From positions 112,606,468-112,670,467 of the forward strand of contig NC_054702.1 of the NCBI RefSeq assembly GCF_016097555.1: a DNA stretch of 64,000 bases, given 5' to 3'. The stretch is from Gigantopelta aegis (lineage: Eukaryota; Mollusca; Gastropoda; Neomphalida; Peltospiridae). Position 1 is the first letter of the stretch. Each line of letters begins with the position of its first letter. Made by a program: the position numbers and the translations under genes. Below the pieces are notes generated by a model. The model searched no databases. It had not been told where the DNA came from and saw only the letters and a list, made by a program, of their open reading frames with translations. Below are positions 55,296 through 64,000 of this stretch, one piece after another.

Positions 55296-55405
55296 TATTG
55301 AGTCGTTAAAACTCGCTCTGGGTTGGAGCCGGTACCGGGCTGTGAACCCTGTACCTACCAGCCTTATATCCGATGGCTTAACGACGACGCCACTGAGGCC
55401 GGTTT
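55296..55405 (-). repeat. SINE head fragment
   Basis: Minus-strand partner of 54912-55046, with the same truncation and almost the same sequence. Confidence 0.8.
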
Positions 55406-56019
55406 TCTTTGTATAACAAATCATAGTCACTCGCCGATTTGTAGAAAATGCACGAAACAACAGCCAGCTTAACTATTTTATAGTGGAGAAAAATACATTT
55501 TTGAGGGTGACGTATAACGAGTGCAGCCAAATGCTGTGGACACTAAGAACATTAATGTTGATAGTCTATTGTAAATTATTAAATAATACATATAAAGCCC
55601 GAGATTGCAGCTTTAAGATGCAATCAGTTAAAGCGCCACCCTCAAAGTTGCATAATAACTCAGGTATTCATATTTCCTGTGACATGTAAATATTATACCT
55701 TGAATTACATGCCCCCCACTCTCCTCTACCCCCCCGCCAAAAACCCAACCCCCCCCCCCCCACAAAACCCCCCACCAAACAACAACAATAAAAATACAAA
55801 ATACAAAAACAGGATTTTATATAGTGAGTCCCCCACATTGTGGGGTGGGGGCAACTACATTGTTTATGAATCATGTTATGTGGCGACAGGGAAATATATA
55901 ACGTAGTGGAGAAAAAAAGAGGTGTCATTGGGGGTGGTGTTGGAGTAGGGGTGGGGGTGGCATTGACCCCATAGCCCACTTCTAGCACCTAATAATGATG
56001 ACTGACAGGCATAGGCGTA

Positions 56020-56350
56020 GGCGTATGTGTACGGGCTCCTATTTTTGTAGAGTTGGTTATGAAGGCTGATTTGTTTGCCCGAATTAAAACAAAATTGTCC
56101 GAATCTGGTTAACAACATTTATTCATATTAGCATTACTCCCAAATAGCTATATTATAATATACGGTTGCAAACGAATCACTATGAATTTTTACATAGATT
56201 ACAACTAACATTGGAGGTAGAATGATGGAAATACATGGTGAAAAGGTTTCAAACCAAGTCATGTTGCTCGAATATCTCATTCTATTTTACCCGAATTTGA
56301 CGATTTGCTTCAGCACTAAGGGTTCAGTTGCCCCCCGCCCCTACTGCCCC
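56020..56350. repeat. Interspersed repeat, copy 2
   Basis: Same orientation and order of blocks as 21990-22370, moderately diverged, ending at a short C-rich stretch. Confidence 0.6.
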
Positions 56351-57786
56351 CTGTCTTGAACACTTATGTGACGCTACATTTTGAATTAGACAGAGAAAAT
56401 AAACCCCGAACACCCCCTCCCCCATCTGATTGTTATTTTAATGCATGAATACTTTTTATGTACTTTATATTCTTTGCATACTCAATCCTACCGTTGACAG
56501 ACAATATTTTCACTGTATGCTGACCTGGGAGGGTGCTGGGGTGTGCATTTCGACATTTTCCGTTCAGTTACGAAAATGGCCGGACACGTTGCCATAAAAA
56601 CGTCAACAGTTCATTGACGTGACGTCAACAATGCTTTGACGTATTAAAATTAATATGCTTATTGATGTCAAAGCGATACTACGTACATTATTGTAATACA
56701 TAGTACATAATACAACTCGATGACAACAGCTAACTACTGTGCTGTTCTCTTGCAATGTTTTATGCACGTTTTGAGTGGAGGTAAGTGATTGTTTGTTCGT
56801 TTGATTGTTTATTAGAAACGTTAAGTCGGCGTTGGGAGGTGCGTATGCATTGGCGTAAACGAGGGTTTTATATTGAGGGGCCATCCACATTGTTTGCATG
56901 TGTGTGTGTGGGGAGGGGAGGGGTAGGTGATTGAGGAGAGCCATCACCCCCATGGTCCACCCTGGCTACGCCAGTGCATATTAGTATCTAACGGCCACTA
57001 ATGTTATGTAGTATTCTCTATATTTATATCTACATCGCGAGGTTATTGTGTGCAAGAATATATTATACCAAGTGTTGTGTTCTTGTGCAAAATAAACGAG
57101 TGCAAAAGAAGAAGAAGAAGAAGAAGAAAGTATTTAGGTCTATCACGACAGTAAAAACGTGTCAGATGTGGTTATTTTTGATGGGTGTGCTGGTTTTGTT
57201 GTCTTGAGACATTATTCATGAAATAAATACAAACCGAATATCGTGTGACCTACATCTCAACTGTTTAGTCGTGCGGGGGACGGAACGCAAGTACTGGGAC
57301 AGCGTTAAGCAAGTGGATTCCCCTAGTACAACGAAGTCCCGTTCAATATTCAGTGCTATTCCACATAATAGTCATATTCAGTACACGATGGTCGTTAGGG
57401 ATACCCCTGACTTGGTCACATCCGCCGGCGTGCTTGAACCTTCAGTGGATGTAAGCACGAGTCAACTGGTTGATTGACTGATTGGAAAGGGAATAATTAC
57501 GGAATGTGAAGGGGAATAATATTATCTAGAGCGGACAACCAGAACTGTTTGTAAAAATGAGAGTAGAACTTTCACTATTCCCCTGATTTCGGACATGACC
57601 TGTTCTACTTGTTAGTCGTCCTATTACGTTTTACGTTCTACCCCTGTGCTCACACCACATAACTATAACAACAGTATCCGAAGATTAGAGATATACCTTG
57701 GATATGTACACAATATGAAAGACAAGAAAGACAAATATATTTTTGTAATAATAATTGAAATAAATAAAATTATAATAAATTGATTG

Positions 57787-57825
57787 ACACACACAGACAC
57801 ACACAGACACATATATAGACAGACA

Positions 57826-57872
<47 letters not shown>

Positions 57873-57950
57873 ACATACACACACAGACAGACACAAATAC
57901 ACACATACAGACACATATACAGACAGACACATATACAGACATACAGACAG

Positions 57951-57980
<30 letters not shown>
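57787..57980. repeat. CA-rich microsatellite
   Basis: CA units with CAGA and TACA variants, downstream of gene F; the long frames across it are low complexity. Confidence 0.95.
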
Positions 57981-57981
<1 letters not shown>

Positions 57982-58218
57982 AGCACCATATCATACAGAT
58001 TATACGTTTCAGACAAAACAAACCAAAACAAAAAATAAAGAAAACAAAAATCCAGACTGCTGTAGGGTCGTTTTAATAGCTGTATAATATCAAATCACGG
58101 TTTCCGATATTACTTTGTTTTTCCAGATAGATATTCTGTATAGCAGATTAGTTTATATGTGTCCACTGTCTGTCCACACTGTTTCCAGTATTATATTGCT
58201 TAAATGTTTGAGTTTTCA

Positions 58219-60571
58219 TCAGTACATTCTTCTTGGCCGCACGCATATTTTGCCACACCGTCCTACTTTACAACATTTTAGATTTCGTGGACAGTCGCCA
58301 TCATAGCGGCAGGATCGTCTGCATCTTCGAGACCTTGACTTTGACCTTGACCAGGGAAGGTCCAGGTGAGACGGACAGCGCCCTGGCTTCACGACAGGTG
58401 ACACAATCGGGTGTTCTGCGAATAAGAAATAAAACAAATTGTGAAATGTGCTAGAGGACAATCGATCCTAAAACCCGTGGCACATGAGAGATCCGCTCTA
58501 CCACAGAGTTACATCCGCATCTCTTGCAGAAATGAACGCACTCATTGTTTTCAAACTTGTCGTATGGTAGTTTCGTACAGACTCGCAATATACTAGGTTT
58601 GATAAGTCGCAGAATCGATCGCCACCAGAGACCGAAGGGTTTTCCTCGCCCTAACTACTGCCCATCAAAAGATGTGGTATGTACTGTTCGGGAAAGTGCA
58701 TGTAAAATAATCCCCTGGTTCGTTTTCGGTATGAGTAGCCTATGTGTCGGCACCGGGTTTGTGCTCTCTTTCTCGACCAACTAATATAAGTGTCGAAATA
58801 TCTATACCTTTGACTTCGACTAGACATAGTTTAAAATGTACTGACGTGCCGTTAAACACACATTCCTTTCCTTTCCTATACTGATAATCAACAGTATTCT
58901 GAATAGAGAACCGACGGGCACTTATGTACTTGGATTGTTGGATCAAAAGCCCATCAGGGTTTCTACATCCCAAACAGTGTACCACCTGCTACATCAACGG
59001 TCACGGTGTGTTCTGTGCTTTATGTGAAAGTTCTCTTAATGGGAAAGTTTAACTGGTTTTCTTTGAAGCTTATGTGTCACAATTGTTGAAAGTTTGACAT
59101 CCAATAGCCGATATTCTGGATATCACCACTATTCTGATTATCACCTCTATTCTTCATATAGTAACAATTCTGGATATCACCAATATTCTGAATATCACCA
59201 ATATTCTGAATATAATCAATATTCACAATATCATCTTTATTCTTGATATCACGGCTATTCTAAATATCGTCGCTATTCTGAATATCATCGCTATTCTGAA
59301 TATAACTACTATTCTAGATAAAGCAACTATTTTAAATATCACCACTGTTTTGAATATCAGCACTATTATGCATAACGGCACTATTATGGATATCACCACT
59401 ATTCGGAATATAACTACTATTCTAAATAACAGCACTATTCTGAATATCGCCGCTATTCTAAATATCAATACTATGTTACCTTTACTTTGATTAAAATAGA
59501 GTTCGCCTCTAACATTAAATGTTTATTTTGATAAACTGCAGACTGGTCTAATAAGCTGAATAAATTAATGGCGGAATAACCTGGAATTGTACATAGACTG
59601 GTGAAATAATATGCAACTGTACTAAGACTGATGTAATAACCTGGAACTGTGCTAAGAGTGGTGTAATAACCTGGAACTGTACTAAGACAGGTGGAATAAC
59701 CTGAAATTGTACTAATACTGGTATAATAACCTATAACTGTACAAAGACTGGTGTAATAACCTGGAACTGTACTAAGACTGGTGTAATAACCTGGCACTGT
59801 ACTAAGACTGGTGTAATAACCTGGAACTGTACAAAGACTGGTGTAATAACCTGGAACTGTACTAAGACTGGTGTAATAACCTGGAACTGTACAAAGACTG
59901 GTGTAATAACCTGGAAAAGTACTAAGACTGGTGTAATAACCTGGAACTGTACTAACACTGGTGTAATAACCTGGAACTGTACTAACACTGGTGTAATAAC
60001 CTGATGCAGCAGACTGGTGCAATGCACGATGTTGAAACACACTTACTAATACAGAGCGGCACTTCGCCACGACATGGCGGCCCGACACATCGGTTCGGCA
60101 TCACTCTACACATCTGGCCTCGTGGACACTTGTGGTTCTGAAATAGCGCACAAAATGGATTGTTATATTTAAAATCTATATAAGACGCCCACAATTCAGT
60201 TTACTCAAGATTGGCAATGCGGTCGATTCATATTTATCAAGTAGCAATCGGTCGGAAGGGCAGTCGTTCAAGCGTAGCAGGTTGGTCTGTCGGTCAGTCG
60301 GCTGGTCGGTCGGTCGATCCTGGTCTGTCAGTAAGCAAGCCAGCCAACCTGCCAGCCAGTCAGTCAGTCAGTTATTTGCGAACTTTAAAAATAGTGAAAC
60401 TCGCCAGCGAACTTATCTTCGAGTAAATATATAGAAATACTCAGAAGATTTTATTTAGAGTTGTATTATGTTTTAAAATCTTACCTTTTTTGATTTAGCG
60501 CATGCGTGAACAATGGTGGACGTGTTTTTCGGAGCTCTCGAAAAAATATATATAAAACATCTGAATATGAA
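58219..60571 (-). CDS. Gene F: secreted single-WAP protein, 5' end incomplete
   Basis: Two minus-strand exons are clear. Exon 3 is 60137-60047 and encodes the five-cysteine module NHKCPRGQMCRV to PLCI (phase 0 in, 1 out). The last exon is 58415-58219 and encodes one eight-cysteine WAP domain with the arginine-rich SRSKSRSRRCRRSC stretch, ending RPRRMY. The first WAP domain present in D and E is absent: the exon goes from its acceptor almost directly to the second domain. A possible exon 2 at 60571-60485 is open in phase 0 at both ends, hydrophobic first (FIFRCFIYIF) and ending HACAKSKK, but it is AT-rich and weak. No exon 1 was found; a LINE lies just upstream. The gene may be a functional short paralogue or one losing its 5' end. 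The intron after exon 3 holds two tandem arrays. Confidence 0.65.
58590..58860 (+). repeat. Diverged SINE
   Basis: Weak but ordered matches to the family body (ATGTGGTATGTACTGT, GTAGCCTATGTGTCGGCACC) and the tail GTGCCGTTAAACACAC. A further head in minus orientation lies at about 58460-58530. Confidence 0.5.
59125..59470. repeat. 18-base tandem array in gene F intron 3
   Basis: About 19 diverged copies of a unit like AATATCACCACTATTCTG, nearer the last exon than the 30-base array. Confidence 0.85.
59590..60003. repeat. 30-base tandem array in gene F intron 3
   Basis: About 14 copies of CTGGTGTAATAACCTGGAAC plus TGTACTAAGA, starting 44 bases inside the intron from exon 3. As 30 is a multiple of three, it is open in more than one minus frame; the resulting long frames are not genes. 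Confidence 0.9.
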
Positions 60572-60901
60572 CTGAATTCGAACTGAATGTAGTGTGAAAT
60601 GTTTGAGAAAGCAAGAAGAACGACTACATGTAAGTCAGAAACTTTTAAATGCGAAATAGAATGAAATATAACGAAATATAACGAATTGACGATAAAGGTG
60701 TAAGCACTAACCTACACGACCCATATACCTGATTTATACCCGGTTGATTTAAATGTACTATGATAATTTGTTGTAATTGTAACGATGGACTCCTAAGACA
60801 GAGTGATCTAGGTGCATTAGCCGTTTGTTAATGAGAAGTGTGTGTACCGTGCTTCGTGTATTGTGACTTAAGCTATTGACTCGCGCACTGATCAAGACAA
60901 A

Positions 60902-61954
60902 ATGGCTACAAGTGAGAATGTATCTACAGTTTTAGGCAATACAAGGGAGGTGATGTACGGGAGTAATGATAAATCTGAAAATCTGGACTATATCACTCAG
61001 GTAATGACAAAGATGGATTCAAGACTATCACAAATAGAAATGTATGTGAGAAAAATTGAAAACGTTCAAGCGACGCTCTCTGCATTAACTATGAAAGTTA
61101 ACTCCTTGGAAGCCGACATTAAAAGTATTCAGTCGACTAACTTAAACCTGGAGTCCAGTCTGCAAGGCTTGGGTCACCTGTATGACTGTGTCAAGTATTC
61201 AACCGACAACAATGCAGCGGAGTTAATACAGATGAAAAGCTCAATCAAGCAAATTGACAGTAACAATGCGGCAGTTAGAAATGAGTTAGAGTTTCTCCGA
61301 AAAGAAAACGAAGAAATGAAAGGTGCGATAACAGATACGCAATGCCGCTCCATGAAGTACAACCTAATCTTTACCGGTCTCGCCGAAAACGCCAACGAGA
61401 ATCCCGAATATGTAATCAGAGATTTCTTAAACGATGAACTTGGTTTAGACTGGGATTTGCAATTTGGTAACGTCCACCGATTCGGAAGGAGACAGAGAGG
61501 GAAACCGCGACCCATTGTTGTGAAGTTCCTGTACTATAAAGAACTCCAAATTGTTAAAGAACATGCATATCAACTGAAAGGTAAGCCATATGGCATTAAC
61601 GAACAGTTTCCTGCAGTGATTGAGGAACGCCGGAGAAGGTTGTATCCCACGGCAAAGAGACTCAGACTAGGCGGCCATAAAACAAAAATGGTGAGAGATA
61701 AACTGTTTGTCGACGGAAGACCATACGACGAAACGACATTCACAGACGGCCGTTCATACAGAGACGTTGTGCAAGGCAGCACGAGTGAGCCGCGACAGAC
61801 AAATCAAAGTCGACAGATTGAACAACCACAACAAAGCAGAGTTCGCGACGACGGCAGAAGACCGACACCAAAACGACAGCGTGCTTCGTCAACACCAACC
61901 GCGGAGAATACCACCGAATCAGAACTGAGACATGACGTAAACAAGACCGACTAG
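60902..61954 (+). CDS. LINE ORF1 protein
   Basis: A 350-residue protein with an ATG in good context (ACAAAATGGC). Residues about 30-150 look like a coiled coil with regular leucine, isoleucine and valine spacing. Next comes a globular part with KYNLIFTGLAEN, VHRFGRRQRGKPRPIVVKF and FPAVIEERRRRLYPTAKR, typical of the RNA-recognition and C-terminal domains of L1-like ORF1 proteins. The tail is rich in glutamine, arginine and threonine. In LINEs this trimeric protein binds the element RNA. It ends in TAG, and ORF2 follows in the same frame. Confidence 0.8.
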   Translation: MATSENVSTVLGNTREVMYGSNDKSENLDYITQVMTKMDSRLSQIEMYVRKIENVQATLSALTMKVNSLEADIKSIQSTNLNLESSLQGLGHLYDCVKYSTDNNAAELIQMKSSIKQIDSNNAAVRNELEFLRKENEEMKGAITDTQCRSMKYNLIFTGLAENANENPEYVIRDFLNDELGLDWDLQFGNVHRFGRRQRGKPRPIVVKFLYYKELQIVKEHAYQLKGKPYGINEQFPAVIEERRRRLYPTAKRLRLGGHKTKMVRDKLFVDGRPYDETTFTDGRSYRDVVQGSTSEPRQTNQSRQIEQPQQSRVRDDGRRPTPKRQRASSTPTAENTTESELRHDVNKTD

Positions 61955-64000
61955 TGGTGCGCGGAGGGTGACTTGTCTGTACTTTCGTGGAACGTTTGCA
62001 GATCACTGGAAGACAAATTAAAAGACTCACAGTTTTTAGAAATAATAATTAATTATGATATTATTTGTCTGTACGAATGTTGGACAGAAGCCGGTGAACT
62101 TTCCTTACCTAACTATATTACTTATGATGTACCACGAAAACAGGGAAAAGGGGGAGGGATAGTGATATTTATCAAAGAATGTTTGAAAGAATGTTGTACG
62201 TTAGTTGAGAAAGGGTGTGATAGCATTGTTGTTCTAAAAATCAAATGTAATACTAGTTGTTTTAGTAGATCAAGAGAGAAAGACGTTTATTTATTCGCTT
62301 GCTATATACCACCTGTCAACAGTACTTACTATGATCATAATGATACTGACTTATTCATAACCCTTGAAGCCCAGATAGGGATATATTCTGAGTTAGGAGA
62401 TGTTATCGTAATTGGAGACTTCAATAGCAGAACTGGCACTGATCTGGACTACATTAGCAATGATATACTACCGGATTGTTCAATTTCAATATTAGGAAAT
62501 ATATTCGAATACTTACCTGATAATAATGATATCGCAACACGCTTCAGTGAAGATAAAACTGTCAACCATTTTGGTAGAAAACTGTTATCTATTTGTAAAA
62601 ACAGCGGTTTACGGATTGTGAATGGTAGGCTTGAAGGAGATAAGAATGGTAGTATTACATTTTATAACACAAATGGCACAAGCCTCATAGATTATTTACT
62701 TGTTGGTGAATCTTTTTTCAGACACATCAAAAATTTCCAATCCGGAATATTTAATTGTTTCTCAGATCATTCTCCTGTTAGTTTTAAAATAGCTCATTTA
62801 GTTAAAAATTCGATCACCGAGATTAACAAAATTCAAACACACACCAGTATAAAATGGAATGATGAAAACAATTTTATAATCAGTGGCGAAATCGCTGAAA
62901 ACATTGATATGTTACTAAATACTTGTACTATAAATGATAAAAGACAGAAAAACGTAAATGAATGTGTAGACACATTTGTACAAAAACTTAATGAAATTTT
63001 AATTTTACCTTATTGTTCTGTAACAGAGTACAAGTCAAATTCAAAGAAAAATGCGAAAGCCATCGTTATACCCGATGACAAACCCTGGTTTAACGAGACG
63101 TGCAAGAAATGCTATCTTGATTATAAGAAGGCTATACAAACGTTTAATGCAAATAGAACTTCTATTAATCGAATTGAACTTGTTCGTGCGAAGAAACTAT
63201 ACAAGACATTGCAATATAAACTTAAACGAAAATATAAATGTCAACAAGGTAATATGCTTAATTATCTACGAAAGCATAACCCTAAAACATTCTACAAACA
63301 TTTTCAAAAACGTAAGCAAAAGGTTAAAACTGATTTAGGTAATACTGATTTTTTAACGCACTTTGGTAACCTTGCTTCGTATGAACCAACTATTAACAAT
63401 GAGGTGGATTATTTTTTATCTAATTTTGATAAAACTACCTACGACCTAAATTGCAATGTGCTGGATAGCGAAATAACAGAGAAAGAAATAACTATTGCAA
63501 TACACAAGCTGAAGAAAAATAAAGCATGCGGTTATGACAATGTTTTAAATGAATACTTTATTAATTGTATAGACGTTTTAATGCCATGCCTGCTTCTACT
63601 GTTCAATGGTATTTTTAACTCGGGTTATTTTCCCCAAAACTGGGCTGTGGGATCTATCGTTCCTGTTTTTAAGAAAGGTGATAAGAACGACCCGGACAAT
63701 TATAGAGGGATCACGTTAGTGAGCTGCTTAGGAAAATTATTTACCTCTATATTAAATGAAAGGCTCCTAAATTTTGATGAACAAAACAATGTCATTACCG
63801 ATGCTCAGTTTGGTTTCAGAAAGCAGATGTCGACCATTGACGCTATTTTTGTATTACAATCTTTAATAAACAGAACTCTAAAAAATAGGAAGTGATTATA
63901 TTGCTGTTTTGTAGACTACAAAAAGGCTTTTGATTTTGTAAACAGACAAAATTTGTGGTATAAATTAATTCAACAGGGCATAGGAGGAAAATTGTTATCT
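61955..64000 (+). CDS. LINE ORF2: endonuclease and reverse transcriptase (incomplete at window end)
   Basis: Open from just after the ORF1 stop. The endonuclease is clear: SVLSWNVCRSL, YECWTEAG, YIPPVNSTYY, VIVIGDFNSRTG and the SDHSPVSF histidine box. The reverse transcriptase begins with LKKNKACGYDNVLNEYF, then VPVFKKGDKNDPDNYRGITL and DAQFGFRKQMSTIDAI. One in-frame TGA at 63893-63895 interrupts it; the sequence then continues in the same frame (LYCCFVDYKKAFDFVNRQNL) to the end of the window. The related copy at 43510 has an arginine codon (CGG) there, so CGA to TGA decay is likely. No ATG is obvious at the ORF2 start. Confidence 0.82.

Larger units (their letters stand above)
55406..58218. 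other. Intergenic, genes E to F
   Basis: Holds interspersed repeat copy 2, C- and G-rich runs, (GAA)n near 57110 and the CA-rich microsatellite. I see no exon or conserved frame. Confidence 0.5.
60902..64000 (+). mobile_element. LINE (non-LTR retrotransposon), cut by the window end
   Basis: A near-intact LINE with ORF1 and an ORF2 made of an apurinic-type endonuclease and the start of a reverse transcriptase. The 5' boundary is not clear and may lie a few hundred bases before 60902. The same family left a 3' fragment at 43440-45120, about 80% similar by eye where they overlap. It is in the opposite orientation to gene F, just upstream of that gene's known exons. Confidence 0.85.

Noticed and set aside
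57663-58038. Cysteine/valine and threonine/histidine repeat frames
   Set aside because: They are translations of a CA/TG microsatellite.
59471-60088. A 205-codon tyrosine/threonine-rich repeat frame
   Set aside because: It is a 30-base intronic array read through in frame; the true exon 3 of gene F overlaps its start in another frame.

Overview
The window is eukaryotic, AT-rich, intron-bearing and full of repeats. The secreted cysteine-rich genes, the abundant tRNA-derived SINEs, and the DIRS-like, Penelope-like and LINE copies together suggest a lophotrochozoan, most likely a mollusc; this is inference, as nothing here names a species. There are no bacterial genes, rRNA or functional tRNA genes.

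The host content is one gene family: six paralogous small secreted WAP (whey acidic protein, four-disulfide core) genes, called A to F here. A, B and C lie on the plus strand (about 2.7-11.8, 14.2-21.4 and 23.0-32.9 kb). D, E and F lie on the minus strand (37.4-33.4, 52.6-45.7 and 60.6-58.2 kb). The two sets converge tail to tail at about 33 kb. I assembled the genes by hand from splice sites and intron phase. The shared plan is: exon 1, a few signal-peptide codons ending in phase 0; exon 2, the rest of the signal peptide and mature N terminus, phase 0; exon 3, a five-cysteine module, phase 0 in and phase 1 out; in B and C only, a six-cysteine Lustrin-like exon, phase 1 to 1; and a last exon with one to three WAP domains. 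The products would be secreted and could act as protease inhibitors, antimicrobial proteins or shell-matrix (perlwapin-like) proteins.

Most other DNA is mobile or tandem repeat. A near-complete DIRS-like tyrosine-recombinase retroelement (3.8-9.7 kb) lies in the presumed first intron of gene A. A Penelope-like element with a GIY-YIG domain (23.6-25.7 kb) lies in intron 1 of gene C. A 3.77-kb terminal-inverted-repeat transposon with an unusual cysteine-rich, apparently non-DDE protein (39.24-43.01 kb) was inserted into a SINE head. LINE pieces lie at 43.4-45.1 kb and 53.1-54.3 kb (minus), and a nearly intact LINE runs off the right end from about 60.9 kb. SINEs, MITE-like inverted-repeat elements, microsatellites and poly-G/C runs fill the introns and gaps.

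The most striking structure is in the introns after exon 3 of genes D and E. In each, a tandem array (about 0.9 kb and 5.1 kb) is built from a unit that copies the gene's own exon-3 5' splice site, so the true donor is followed by many near-identical decoy donors. Gene F has a third array in the same intron. The other leading candidate is the 39.24-43.01 kb transposon.
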